From assembly GCA_035079385.1 (NCBI GenBank), contig JAVHKY010000004.1:21131001-21195000 (forward strand): 64,000 nt of DNA, in the 5' to 3' direction. The translations under genes and the position numbers were made by a program. This document shows, in pieces, positions 12,168 through 23,528 of this stretch; within the stretch, counting starts at the first letter, position 1, and each line of letters begins with the position of its first letter. This DNA comes from Aspidiotus rigidus (lineage: Eukaryota > Arthropoda > Insecta > Hemiptera > Diaspididae). The notes beneath the pieces were generated by a model that saw nothing but the letters and a program-made list of their open reading frames with translations, ran no database searches and was not told the origin of the DNA.

Positions 12168-13287
12168 TAGTGCTAATCCTAACTTAAGTCACGAGTCGGT
12201 ATTTCACACCACACTGGGAGGGAAATTGATTCCGCGAGTCTTCGATATTCCACGATTTGTCCTTGCGACAAGATTTCTTTTTGGGTACACTTTTCCTGTC
12301 GGATAGGAACGGACTGCGGGTCTGTATAGACTTTGAATATCATTTTCCAAGTTAGTTGTTTTACTCGAAAAAACAACAAGGTACAGTACATGAATATTTT
12401 TGGACTTCAATATTTTTTCGAAATATTTTACTAAAAAAAACAACGAAAGCACCAAATATGTTTGGACTCAAAAAATTCTTCGAGATATTTCACTTGAAAA
12501 AACGACAAAATGCCAGAATATTATTGGACTTGGAATATTTTCCTATGGATGATTTACTCAAGAAAACGACAGAGTCCGAGAATAATACTGGACTTGGAAT
12601 ATTTTTCGAGGTATTTTACTCGAGAAAACGACAGAGTACAAGAATATTTCTGGACTTGTAAATTTTTTTTAGAAATTTCACTTGAAAAAAACAACAAAGT
12701 CCGAGAATATTGTGGGACTTGGATTATTTTTCGAGGTATTTTACTCGAGAAAACGAAGAATATTTTTGGAGTTGGGATATTTTCCTGGATAATTTATGTA
12801 CTCGAAAAAACGACAGAGTTTGCGAATAATTTTGTACTTTGAATATTTTTTGAGATATTTTACTCCAAAAAACAACCCAAGTACAAAAATATTTTTGGAC
12901 TTGAGAAATTGTTTTGAGGTGTTCTACTTGAAAAAACAATTAGATATATCTCAGAAAATATCGAAAGCCAAAGAATGTTCCAAAACTGCATTCCTTTTCG
13001 AGCGATCACAAGAAATATTTCAAATTCAAAAATATATTCTGGTACTTTCTCGTTTTTGTCATTTTCTCGCGTAAAATATGTCGAAGAATATTCTGAGTCT
13101 AATATTATTCTTGAACTTTGTCATTTTTCAAGTAAAATATCCTGGAAAATATTCTCATACTTCGTTGTTTTTTTTTAGTCAAATATCTTGAAATACCTAA
13201 AAAAATTTCTAAGTCCAAAAATATTTTTGTACTCTGTCGTTTTCTGGAGTAAAACACCTTTAGAAATATTCCGAGTCCAGTATTATT

Positions 13288-13495
13288 AAGGAAAAGAGTT
13301 TGTACTACGTTGCCAGCTAATACAAGAACGAGAGGAAGACACGGTACGAACTTGCACCTACTTTTATTCACGCTGGCCGTGGTTTCGAACAGGTTCATTT
13401 TTGGAAGAGCTTCCGAAAATGAACCAGTAGGGTTCGAAACCGCGGTCAGCGTTAATAAAAATATGTACAAGTTCGTATTGTGTCTTCCTCTCGTT
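13288..13495. mobile_element. Nested hairpin with tail, unit 2 copy
   Basis: Same 208-bp element and same CCAGTATTATT duplications (13,277-13,287; 13,496-13,506) as at 10,500-10,707. Confidence 0.75.
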
Positions 13496-13703
13496 CCAGT
13501 ATTATTTTTCAACTCGGTCGTTTTTTTGAGTAAAGTAAATCATCCAGGAAAATATTTCAAGTCCAATGATATTCTCAGACTTAGTTGTTTTATTCAAGTA
13601 AAATACCTAAAAAATTTTCCAAGTCCAAAAATATGCTTGTATTCTGTCGTTTTCTCGAGTTGAATACCTCAAAAAATATTCCAAGTCCAATAATATTCTG
13701 GTA

Positions 13704-13848
13704 AACGTGAAAGATGAATACTCCGACGTGAAGTAAAACATGCAAACCGCAGAAAAATCTCTGCGGTTTGCATGTTTTACTCCACGTCGGAGTATTCGTC
13801 TTTCACGTTTATTATGGATAGCCGTAACTTGAAGGAACGGATTCGTTT
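13704..13848 (+). mobile_element. PLE-end hairpin with tail, fuller copy (145 bp)
   Basis: It is flanked by identical AATATTCTGGTA (13,692-13,703; 13,849-13,860). Arms of about 50 bp run GTGAAAGATGAATACTCC...GTAAAACATGCAAACCGCAG and invert through AAAAATCT. The tail TTATTATGGATAGCCGTAAC...GGAACGGATTCG follows the right arm only (ATG at 13,814). It is the reference member of the hairpin family in this window. Confidence 0.9.
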
Positions 13849-14299
13849 AATATTCTGGTATTTCGTCTTTTTTTCAAGTGGAGTACCTTGAAAAATAATC
13901 TTTTTTAAGTGAACTATCTTGAAAAATATTCAAAGTCTATTGTCCAATAATATTCTCGGACTTGGTCGTTTTTTTTTCAAGTTGAATATCTCAATGAATT
14001 TCTGAAGTCCATATATATTTTGGTACTTGATCGTTTTTTTGAGTAAAATATTTCGAAAAAAATTTTCAAGTTCAAAAATACTCTCGTACTTCGTCTTTTC
14101 TTTTTTGGATAAAATATTTTGGAAAACATTCAAAGTCCATGCAGACCCGCAGTCCAAAGCATGAATACAAGACGCAATGCCGCACAATGCGAACGAACAA
14201 ACAAACGTGGAACTTAAAAAACTAACGGAATCAATTTCCCTCCCAATGTGGCGTGAAATACCGACTCGTGCTCAAGTCGTCAAAATCAGGCGCTTTATA

Positions 14300-14927
14300 G
14301 ACTGAATTGTCGTGACGTCAGTCATTGTAAACTCCCTACCAACAACGCGCAAACTAGCGCGAACACTTTTCAAAAACCCTTAAATATGATCGATTGTATC
14401 GTTCTTGGTTCTATCACATTATCGATTCTCATAAGAAATACACTGGAACCAGTGTGTTCGGACGTTCCCGGGAATTCAATTTAGGACTGGGAATTCCCGG
14501 TCATTTTCCCGGGATTTTTTCCCGGAAACTGGGAATGTTTCGGAAATTCGGGAAATTTTCCCGATTTTTCATCATGTTCTCGGGAAATTTTCTTGAATTC
14601 CCGGGAATATTCCCGCGGGAATTCCCGTTCGGGATTCCCGGTCCGAACACTGACCACGTTTCAATCATACGTTCGAATTGAAAAACAGAAATAAATAAGC
14701 AATTACGTGTTTATATTCAGAAGTAGGAAGTTCTGAAGTATTTGAAAATGTACCTGCGGTTCTTTATTTATTTCTGGTTTTCAAATTTGATCAAACGTTC
14801 CTATATATTTCTTATGGAGAATTTTTTTGTTTACAAACCAGAGCGGTAAAATGGGGTAAAAATAACAGCGTGCAGCGTGGTTGTAGGGTAAACTATGTGG
14901 AGTTTGTGACGTCACGACAATTCAGTC
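14300..14927. mobile_element. TA-flanked MITE, copy B (628 bp, carries an insert)
   Basis: Bounded by TA at 14,298-14,299 and 14,928-14,929, with termini GACTGAATTGTCGTGACGTCA / GACGTCACGACAATTCAGTC. It is homologous to 6,783-7,190 except for the insertion at 14,450-14,652. Confidence 0.85.
14450..14652. mobile_element. Small CAGTG-ended insert dense in GGGAATTCCC-type palindromes
   Basis: Ends are inverted: CAGTGTGTTCGGAC / GTCCGAACACTG. It is inserted into copy B of the TA-flanked MITE and absent from copy A. The interior holds GGGAATTCCC (14,489-14,498 and 14,617-14,626), GGGAAATTTTCCC (14,550-14,562), GGGAATATTCCC (14,603-14,614) and GGGATTCCC (14,631-14,639). A convincing target duplication is not visible, so the superfamily is open (hAT-like by terminus). 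Confidence 0.65.
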
Positions 14928-15359
14928 TATTGTCTAAATGGGAGTCCTGCCACGTGACTGGCTTTAAAACTAGCCCGTATTTGAGCCGGGCATCCGCCAG
15001 GATCGCTAAGAACACCGTTTTTCGTTCAACAGTTGTGGTACTCTCGCTGAATACGGATGAGGTATCTAAAGTATAGCAGTAGATGGGAAAACAATGAAAT
15101 AACTCTTGAAAGGAGCGGAATTGAAGGTTTTGTTGTCACATCTAATTTGTACATTGTGTGTTTGTGAACGTGTTTTGTGGAGCGTCAGGAAGCAATTATG
15201 TTTTATTCAAGTGAACACACTAGGGAAAAGTAAGCTAAGAGCGTGTAGGTGAGTGGGAAGCCCGTCAACTTGTTAGCTCAACATAATTATGAACAAAGGA
15301 ACACTAGCGGAGGGCTACTCTACTGTGACGTCACCATGACCGAGATAGATAAATAGATC

Positions 15360-15735
15360 AAAAGTCATACCCTTTAAATGTCAACCGTGAATTTAATTTC
15401 AATTTTCGGTCAATACCCAGCGCTGACCGATAATCGACTACACGTGAACCCTTCTTTCCATGTCTTGGTCGAATTGTGTCAATTTATCATTGAAATCGAC
15501 GTGACGTCAATGTCAATAATAGTTCAATATCGGCTTGACAGATATGAACTCCATTTTGACTTCTTTGGCGCATCCAAATTTTTCATGAACGTGAAGTCAA
15601 TTGCTCCGTTGCGTCAATTTGAAGTTTTCTGGTACTTTATGCGGGTTGATTTCGAACCAAGCTCAAATTGACGTCGATCTGGAGTCGGAGTCAATGTGCA
15701 GTCACCCCCTTGAAGCGTTCGGTGATTCCGGAGAT
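15360..15735 (+). repeat. Relic of the TCGA-rich repeat family
   Basis: It contains diverged forms of the array unit (TTGAAATCGACGTGACGTCAA, TCAAATTGACGTCGATCTGG) and ends with GAGATTTCGCTACTCGCGG, matching the end of the 1.9-4.3 kb array. Confidence 0.55.
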
Positions 15736-15744
15736 TTCGCTACT

Positions 15745-16080
15745 CGCGGGAAGAATGCGTAATCTTCTAAACAATGTAAAGCAGAAAGTTTGTTCGTTTG
15801 TCCTCTTGCATGTACCTTGAGAACCGCTTAACCTATCGACTTGGAATTTTCGCCAAAATAATTGTGTTATTCAGGATCAACTTTCAAGCCATAAAAAAAG
15901 AGTTTAGACTTCATAGACAAAGAGTTAAACAAGAAAGAGGAATACTCCGACGAGGAGTAAAACATGCAAACTGCAGTTCTTGTTTATTATGGATAGCCGT
16001 AACTTGAAGGAACGGATTCGTTTTTTTAGACAAAGAGTTCTTATTCAAAATTGTGTCCGTGTTGTGCGCATCACTGCAAT
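15745..16080 (+). repeat. Dispersed repeat (shared with 24,155-24,350)
   Basis: GCAGAAAGTTTGTTCGTTTG, TATCGACTTGGAATTTTCGCC, TCAAGCCATAAAA and TTCAAAATTGTGTCCGTG appear in the same order and spacing at about 24.15-24.35 kb, at roughly 75-80% identity by eye. This copy is interrupted by the hairpin at 15,927-16,026; the other is not. Confidence 0.65.
15927..16026 (+). mobile_element. PLE-end hairpin derivative with tail (100 bp), 13-bp target duplication
   Basis: It is flanked by identical TAGACAAAGAGTT (15,914-15,926; 16,027-16,039). It holds AATACTCCGACGAGGAGTAA, ACATGCAAACTGCAG and the tail TTATTATGGATAGCCGTAAC (ATG at 15,989). One arm is mostly deleted. The uninterrupted homolog near 24,290 has a single target copy. 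Confidence 0.88.
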
Positions 16081-16724
16081 GAGTAACGAGGAGAAGGATA
16101 GAGAATCATCTGAAGGGAACGCAAAGTCACTTGTGTCATTCTGTCCAGTGCCTGGGTAGCTACGCAAGATCGAGAGTAGAGTGTCGAGTCGTCAGTTGTT
16201 CTTCTATTGCCGTCTTTGTCCAATCGTGAACGATGAAGTTGAAGACTACCTATACGCAAATGTACAAGCAAGACATCTCAACCCAGTTCTTCCCTTGGTA
16301 TTCTGTTTTGGTTTGAACTCCGAAGTAAAAATGTAAAATGATAAGATATCTTTAACAAAACAAAGTTGAAATATCTGTTACTACCCACAGGATTCTTTAT
16401 CTCATCCAGCTTCGGCTTTCATTGAATTGTAAAGGAATTGTCGAAAAACTAAATTGAGAGATTTCATGAGAAACGAATGTGCAAGCTCCCAAGTGTGCTG
16501 CAGGGAATACAAAGCACGAAAACGGGTGTCACTAACAGACAGAATACTAGAGGTTTATGATGAACTAAGAAATACTGGTGGAGGGTGACGTAATCACGAC
16601 CAAGACAGACGTATGATCGTTAGAATCGATATGCAAAATCTAAGAGTCTCCTAGTAAGCACCATGATTTCGACTGAGGCTATGGGAAGGTTCTTGAGAAA
16701 TAACCTTTAGGGGTCGACGAGAAG

Positions 16725-18310
16725 GGAATACTCCGAAGAGAACGCAGAAAATAAATTAAGCCGAGCGCTTTCGGTTAATAAACCATCATTGGGACTGAGA
16801 TGAAAGCAACTGACAGGAACGGAGAAGAAACCTCGGATGATTAAGGTTGATCAAACGAGGGTTCGACGAGTTCAATCTAGCCATCTTCCTGTTTAGCACA
16901 GTAATATCATCAGTATTGAGATGACGGTTTATTTCTATGTGCTCGAGGGCAATCCGTTTAGAGTATGAATTCTCCTTATGGAGGAGACTTGCGGATTTCT
17001 CACAGAAGCTATGACCGCTGTTGATTCTCCCAAGCGTCCCTTTTTCCAGGCCTTCAGGTGTTCGTCTAATCTCACCTTCATCTGGCGGCCGGTTTCACCA
17101 ATATAAAAACCTCTACAATCCCTGCATTCCAATTTTAAAAAACACCACTCCTTTCATCCGCAGGTATACGGTCTTTTAACTTAACGAACAACCCTTTGAC
17201 TGTAATGGGGTTGTAATAGACCGGTGTGAAACCGAACGGGCGAACGGCCCGACCCAATTCGGTAGAGAACCTCCCTAGAAAAGGGAGACTGATCCATCGC
17301 AATCTCCATCACGGATCATGACTCGGAGGAGGGATATGGTGGAATCAAGGCTTTTCCTTGTAAATTTTCTTCCGAATCATCGCCTGAACATCAACATTGA
17401 CACCATTCACTCTAGCCAGGTGTTTTATAGTCGCCAACTCTTTTTTGAAAGCACCCTGACTTAAAGGAAAGCGAGTCAATATGTGGACTAAACTGCTGAA
17501 AGCTGCTAACTTATGAGCAACAAGACAGAATGACGCTCCGCGGACTAAAATATCGGTCGTAGTATCTTTTCTGTATATTCCATACTCATGGATCCCATCT
17601 CTAACTGAGACCGACAAATCCAAAAAGTTGATCGTAGAGCCACCAACTTTCAAGGTAAATTTTATGGAAGGGTATAATGAATTGAGTTACCTCAGAAACT
17701 CACCAAGGAGATCTGGATGACCAGACCAACGTACCTGTGCCAGTAGTGTGTACGATTGAGTAACACTTGGCCCGAGGAGAAGAGGTCATGTTCAATCTGC
17801 GACACGAATACTTCGGGGATGAGAGAGCCCAAAGGTGATCTAATAGGGATCCCTATTTCATCAGGGAACTCGAAAAATTTCCCTTCGAATTTACAAAAAT
17901 TCCATCGAAAAATTCTTGGGATTCATTATGAGGGATATTGGAGTTGACCAATAATTGGCCCATATGCTGCATGGTGGCAGCTTTAGGGATATTTGGGAAC
18001 AGACCCACGACATCAAACGAGCAAAGGGTCGCGCCCGGAGGCAGTTTTACATCCTTGAGAGAATCAGCCAAGGACACCGAATTCAAAACCGAATGGGGAG
18101 ACTCATATTCAATACAGTTTTTAAACCAACGGTCCAGGAATTTAGCAAGGAGGTAAAAGGGAGAGAAAACGGAAGAGACTACAGGCCGCATCGGGGTGTT
18201 CGTTTTGTGTACTTTAGGCAACCCATAAAGAAGAGAAGGCGTGATGGGGTTCATCCGTTTCACCTCTAGGGGTCCTATCTCGAAAATTTTCAAACTAATG
18301 TCGCGACACT
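16725..18310 (-). pseudogene. Penelope-like element relic (RT + GIY-YIG endonuclease)
   Basis: PLEs encode one protein: a telomerase-related reverse transcriptase followed by a GIY-YIG nuclease. Here, minus strand: RT at 18,293-17,853 (LLYGLPKVHK, MRPVVSSVFSPFYLLAKFLD, CSFDVVGLFPNI), then a frameshift. The catalytic YVDD motif reads RYVGL near 17,735, so it is dead. Further on come NFLDLSVSVRDG and YGIYRKDTTTD (17,653-17,345). The nuclease at 17,132-16,935 shows CRDCRGFYIGETGRQMKVRL and DEH. The 3' end near 16,740-16,790 has CCGAGCGCTTTCGGTTAATA. It is truncated at the 5' side near 18,300 and is the same lineage as the PLE at 52.3-54.5 kb. Confidence 0.85.
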
Positions 18311-19766
18311 TGAATATTCACATCATCTCTAAAATACCGAAGTGGATATTTTAATTTGGTCTGGAATTTTCAGCTCCGCAAAATATTGAAATGCCATTCG
18401 TTGTAAATGAAATTTTCGATAAAGTACAGTTACTCTTGAAGAACATAGCGTACGTGCATATTGTATGTTTGCAGGCCACAATATAAGCATACTTACTTGG
18501 TTCAGACTCATTCAAGGACGATAGAAAAAAAAAGAAGTGTGTCTAAAGGCGTGCTTTCTGAACTAAATTTCAGTTTTCATGCTATTTTGTGGTTTGGTAC
18601 CCCTTTTGTTAGCACCATCCTTATCAGTGGCACTCATTATCAACGAGTAGATACAAAACCAACAAGCATTTTATATTAAAGGAAAGAAGTCATTATTATT
18701 TTTTTCTTTCTCGTTTTTAGTACACGCAACAGCATTCATTTCTTGTGAGAGGGAGGTAGAACGGTAAAATATAAAGTGTAAAATATCTTTTAAAATATCT
18801 TTATTCCATCCGATACTGTATAGTCTACAGGGTGCACCGTTACTTATTTCCGAGAAAATGTTTATTGTATTTACAGCGTGGCCGTTACACTGACAATGAC
18901 AACGCACTGTAAAGGACATCGCTTTTTGTATTACTTTCGCTTACGATGGCAACTTATCGCGTAAAATCGCGGAGTATCTCTGAAAAATACGATCCCACAA
19001 TGATTTACGACTCGAAAAATAAAGTAGAATTTATCGCGCATCGGTGGAACATGTTTTGTAAACAGAACTGTGTGACCTATAATAGTAAACTGACTGTAAT
19101 GATATATACAGCTTTTTATTAATGCACGAGCCAAGAAAATTGGATCGGAAGAACATTCGGGATAAGAATTCTCATTTGTCGTGTGACCGCGCTGAGAATA
19201 TTATTAAGAATGAGAGGTAAGTTGGAGTCTTCCTAGCCAATGGTGATTCTTTAAACAGAGAAGCTTGGTCATTAAATCTCAAAATTCAAAAATTTCTCAA
19301 CATAGTATATGGAATTGCCAACCTCTATGATAGTCACATCTTCCTAAATAATAACTGAGTGTCTCCAGGACTATGGCCTATATGCATCCTTCAACAAGAT
19401 CTAGCCTTCATACCTCCCTTCAACTACCTACGTATTCCTTTTCTCTCTCTCAAGTTTCTCCTTTCTTGAAAATCTGGCATCTATTACTCTCCCTTCCTTA
19501 CCTCCCTTTACCCTATTCTCTTATTCTTATAAACTTCTTCTTTCAGTCTCCTTTCCTCGTCCTTCTTATTCCTGTGCTCTTCGTTCAGTCTCAATGTTTC
19601 CTTTACAGCTTTTGGCGGCCTAATTTGTAATTCATACCGTTCTTGGCGTACCGCATTCTCGGGTTTTTGGCTCCTTCATTCGCACCTCGTTGCAAGTCCT
19701 GACAATCCTTTTTCTTCAGTAATGCACATTGATAAAACAATTCCGGAAAAAATTGAACTTTATATC
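18311..19766. other. No recognisable gene; pyrimidine-rich tract at 19,390-19,600
   Basis: AT-rich unassigned sequence. The plus-strand frame at 19,373-19,630 only reflects a CT-rich low-complexity stretch (CTTCCTTACCTCCCTTTACC). Confidence 0.4.
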
Positions 19767-20394
19767 AAGTTGTACAGTCACAATCATCGCTTTCTTTTTC
19801 TCCTCTAAAGATAGATTTGAAAAGAGCTGATGGTCTATAAGAGTTAAAATGTTCAGGAGAATGATATTTTAATCTTCCTTCTCTTCCTTTTGGTTTTCGA
19901 ACCAGAGCAATAACTTTTTCGGTGGGTCTCAATTTGTCTTCGAGATATACTTCCCATTCATACGGGCATTTGCACGCCGTAACGACCTGCTTTATTTGCA
20001 ATTTGAACTTCGACTTAGTGACTTCGTAGAGTTTTCTAGGTTCTACTTTTCTACCTCTTATGAAATCCGCATCAGCAAAAGGAAAACGCGATCGAAATTG
20101 TAATCTTGCCTCGCCGCAATGCTCCAACAGTCGTTTTGTCCCCCAGTTATTACATATGCGCAAGTTAGTCGTCGAATCCGTACCCTCTGTTGGATTGGCG
20201 TCGAGCACTTCGATTTTATCTACAAATCTCATTTCGACATTGTACCTGTTTGCGTCAACTTCGAAAACCTGTTGAATCGTGAGCAGCACCCAAGAGACAG
20301 ACTGAGCAATCTGCTTCGAGTTCATTTGATGGCAAAAATCTAACTCGATAGTGAAAATAGTTCTGGAGTTGCTGTGGAAGTGAAGTAGGTACAA
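19767..20394 (-). CDS. Unrecognised protein-coding frame, possible terminal exon
   Basis: A 209-codon minus-strand frame with no transposon motif and balanced composition, ending ESDDCDCTT-stop at 19,767. The likely start as an exon is after the acceptor-like ...CACGATTCAACAG at 20,269, giving GTTTTCGAAGTTGACGC as its first bases, or further upstream. The protein is rich in K/R and has spaced cysteines (RICNNWG, EHCGEA, TACKCPYEW, DCDC) within an otherwise beta-prone stretch (KFKLQIKQVV, YLEDKL, KVIALVRKP). A small disulfide-bearing extracellular domain is possible but unproven. I do not recognise the family. No partner exon is identified, and a fragment of an unknown element remains possible. 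Confidence 0.4.
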
Positions 20395-21159
20395 AAAAGT
20401 TGGTCATATGATACAGTGAGTCGAACGGTGTAAGTACTTGTGCTGTTTGTATAGCTTACACGAATACCTAAAACACATGCTAGTTCTGTGCTCAAATACA
20501 CATGTTTCGGTTTATTTTCACGATGCAGTTTATCTGCATGACGGTGAACTTCTAAATCCTATTGATGACGACAAAAGTTTTTCTGTCTAAAGAATGAAAA
20601 CCCGTCAAATTTCATTGATAGTTCTACGACGAAAGTCAGAATGGTTCGTCATTTATGTTCTACAGATAGTCCAAGAAATGTAAAGGAACACACATTCGAT
20701 TAGAGTAAGTTGGTACCAGTTCAAGGCGAGTCCGGTCAGTACGAGGATCGAATGGGTCGTGCGCAGGCGGTGAGGAGACAAAGAAGAAATATCCTCATAT
20801 AGTCAGGAGAGTAGGTACAGAAATAGAAAGTAATGGTCAATGAGCTACGCGGAGCTTCAGTTCAGCCGTTTGAGATTTTCTGGTGGGAGCGGGCCTCGAT
20901 CAAAACCAGTTAACGTCACGATTCTTTGCAAAGATTTTGTCACTATGGTCTTGAACTGATTTAAAAGCTTCCAGTTAGACACAAGACGCGTCTCTGCTAC
21001 TCGCAGATAAGGCGGGTGGTGTGAGCTTATTCAACGCACCAACAACGAAAGGTCATCATTTGATTCCTGTGTTTAAACTAAAGAACAGAGCTTTCAACAA
21101 AGGCGATTTGAGAATCAGGACAAAGCTCGCTGTACATTGCGCCGTGGTCATTACACAAG
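20395..21159. other. No recognisable feature
   Basis: Unassigned sequence. TCTGCTACTCGCAGATAAGG near 20,994 resembles the CTACTCGC end sequence of the TCGA-rich family but lacks its interior. Confidence 0.4.
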
Positions 21160-21171
21160 AGAGCTGGATAA

Positions 21172-21437
21172 TATTTGAAAATAGGATTTTTATTCTACAA
21201 TCACCGAAGAAAATTTTAAAATTTTAAAAATTAAAATAAATTTAACACTCTGAGTGCTTTCGGTTTACAAACCATTCACGACTAGCTTCGTGAATGGTTT
21301 GCAAACCGGAAGTATCCAGGATATTAAATTTATTTTAATTTTTAAAATTTTTTTATTTTCATACGGTGATAGTAGAATAAACATCTTATTTTCAAATATT
21401 ATTATGAGCCGTAGGGTCAAAGAGCGTGCTCTTGAAA
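21172..21437 (+). mobile_element. PLE-end hairpin with tail (266 bp), imperfect 12-bp target duplication
   Basis: It is flanked by AGAGCTGGATAA (21,160-21,171) and AGAGCTGAATAA (21,438-21,449), one mismatch apart. Arms of about 110 bp (TATTTGAAAATAGGA...AAACCATTCACGA) invert around TAGC. The left arm has GAGTGCTTTCGGTTTACAAA, like the PLE GAGCGCTTTCGG end motif. The right-side tail ATTATGAGCCGTAGGGTCAA (ATG 21,404) corresponds to the family tail. Confidence 0.75.
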
Positions 21438-21474
21438 AGAGCTGAATAAGTTCCACCACCTTCAGCTACGACGC

Positions 21475-21700
21475 TTGGGAACAAGTGGTTGGACTATGTC
21501 TCACACACCCGCGTCCTCGAGCGAGCTGACTGCAAGCGCCATCGAACATACGCTGACACGGCCAATGCTCAGATGGCTGGGACACGTCAAAAGGATGGAC
21601 AGAGATTGGGATGAAGACTTCTGCCGGGAGCGCACCTCATGGAGGACTCTAGTAAATTACAATCTCGGGTTGTTTGCTAAACGTAACGCGCGAAGCAGTA
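21475..21700 (+). pseudogene. LINE C-terminal fragment
   Basis: PMLRWLGHVKRMDRDWDED and RTSWRTLVNYN are the post-RT signature (RWLGHV.RM ... W+.L) of the LINE lineage seen better preserved at 31.5-33.6 kb (RNQMRWIGHV, DRSRWRTICYN). No RT core is present. The downstream frame to 21,942 is open but unassigned. Confidence 0.65.
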
Positions 21701-21949
21701 AAGCAGCAACCGATACTCTAGTGTTCCAGCGTGATATGCCGTTGCCGGACTCATATGAAAGGTTGGGAAGTAAGACGGATCCATCCGCCAATGGGAGGTC
21801 GGACGACGACAACGATTTATTTCTGAGTCAAGATCGGCAAAACAGAACCGCTAATATCACAAACAATCATCCAAATTTGAAAATCAATCGAACATGGTAT
21901 TCAGGCAAAGCCGAATACTGGAAAGATACAGAAAATTGGTAAGCAATCA

Positions 21950-23528
21950 CCCTGATAAAAAGTCATTCTTCTCTGACAGTAGACCCTCCTAAAAAAAAGA
22001 TATGTAAGACACAAAATTCGTCTCTACTGCTCACAGAGGAAGCGAGCAGTGTAAGTGTAAACTTACATAATATACAATGGACCTACAACTAGTGGTCGTC
22101 AGTCGTTTCTCCATTTTGAGCGCAGAATGGAATGCCCAACGGGCTCTATCTAAAGAACGAGAGGCGCAGTGGTCCATTATCATCTTTTAAAGCATCGCTT
22201 AGGATTGGCAAGTTTTGAATTAAAGCTGTCCGTGATTTTCAGAAATTTCAAATTTTGTGGCTCTTCGGGAGAGAATTCACCAACAACCTACATGACTAGG
22301 AATCCAAAAGAAAATGACGGACAAAAGTGTCCGTACAGTCAGAAGGATAAGTTGCGTGAGAAAATTCTGGGGAGTAAAAATTCAAAGAAGAATATAAAGA
22401 TCCAAGGGGGTCAACTTATTTGGAGGAAAGTTTCACTATAAGGAAATAAGTTTCAGCATAGTAGTAGTCGCAATTGCTCCACCAAGAAGACTGGGGCCGA
22501 ACCGCGTAATCAATGCAGATGAGGTTATGGAAAAAGGAGACATTGCCTTCTTCATTGTTGTTCTTCGACTTTTGAGTGGTACACCCCTTTTAAATATCTT
22601 GAGAATTAATTGTACAGTATCACGAATTTCTATGTGGTGTTTCAGTCAAGATTGGAAACACAGGATCGGGATTTAATCCTCTCGTGACAGTTGTAAAAGC
22701 GCTCACCGGGAACCTTGAGCATTTCTGCAGCAGATGATAGCGAAAGTTGTGAACCTTTGATGTGAATAGACTGGAAGTCAGTTCTACGAGTACTTCACAG
22801 AAATGAAAGAGAGGAACGGCCAATTCGACGTCAAGATCAATGGCAGAAGACTGACCTAAAGAATCTTTGTTGAGATTGCAGGACCTTTGACTGATTTGAG
22901 TTTAGGCAATCGAGCGTTGAGTGTTCCTTAATTCAAAGACTGCGGCTCCAAAGTCTAACACCAATTCAAAGAGCGGCTCATACAGTGCACTTTTCGTCAA
23001 AGCATATTAAGCTCTTTCAAAGAGCAATGACACTTGATCGGTAACTCGTTAACGGAGAGAGGAATAGGTCGAAGGTTTTAGAACTTTTGTATAGTCATTT
23101 TCAGAATAAGGTAACTTTTTTATGACAGTTATTTGAGAAGTACGTCGGCCGCGTTCTTCGTCCTTCCGACAAATTGCGGTTCCGAAAGGCGTGGTCTCTG
23201 AATTTTGAAAATCCAACTTCAGAGCTAATCACACCAAGAAGAGGAACTTGATGAAATACGAGTATAGAGAGAAATTTAGATCAGAGGATTTGAAAGAAGC
23301 ATTTAGCTGGCATAAATCAGAAGGAAGACTTTGAAAAATTTCGATGAAAGGGGTGGGGGGAGTGTTAAGAGTTCGGATTCTGAGAGATATATACACGCAC
23401 GTCCCACGTGAGAGAAAGATAATTTGGAAAAATGGCAATGGAGCTATGTAGAATCAGTAACGGACTTTATTAAATCAAAAAAGCATTCTTACAATTAGTA
23501 CAGGCGATAAAGATATTTTGGAGTACAA
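21950..23528. other. No recognisable gene
   Basis: Mixed unassigned sequence. The 90-codon frame at 22,169-22,441 has no motif I recognise. A poly-C run lies just beyond, at about 23,566-23,577. Confidence 0.4.

Larger units (their letters stand above)
12185..14275. mobile_element. Foldback-like element, copy 2 (~2.1 kb)
   Basis: It has the same outer inverted ends and subrepeat arms as copy 1 (CACGAGTCGGTATTTCACAC to GTGAAATACCGACTCGTG). It holds extra subrepeats around 12,790-13,190 and the nested hairpins at 13,288-13,495 and 13,704-13,848. It is the fuller of the two copies. Confidence 0.75.
11457..14299 (+). repeat. Segmental duplication, unit 2 (2.84 kb)
   Basis: It repeats unit 1 from GAAAACATAAACTCGAG to TCAAAATCAGGCGCTTTATA, where a TA-flanked MITE begins. 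Relative to unit 1 it has about 400 bp more subrepeat (about 12,790-13,190) and a longer nested hairpin at 13,704. Unit 1 ends in the same sequence plus the first bases of that MITE (GACTGA). Confidence 0.9.

Noticed and set aside
9864..13663. Pairs of overlapping frames on both strands (86-135 codons) in the Foldback-like elements
   Set aside because: They are translations of the ~62-bp subrepeats and of the hairpin arms; plus and minus frames mirror each other.
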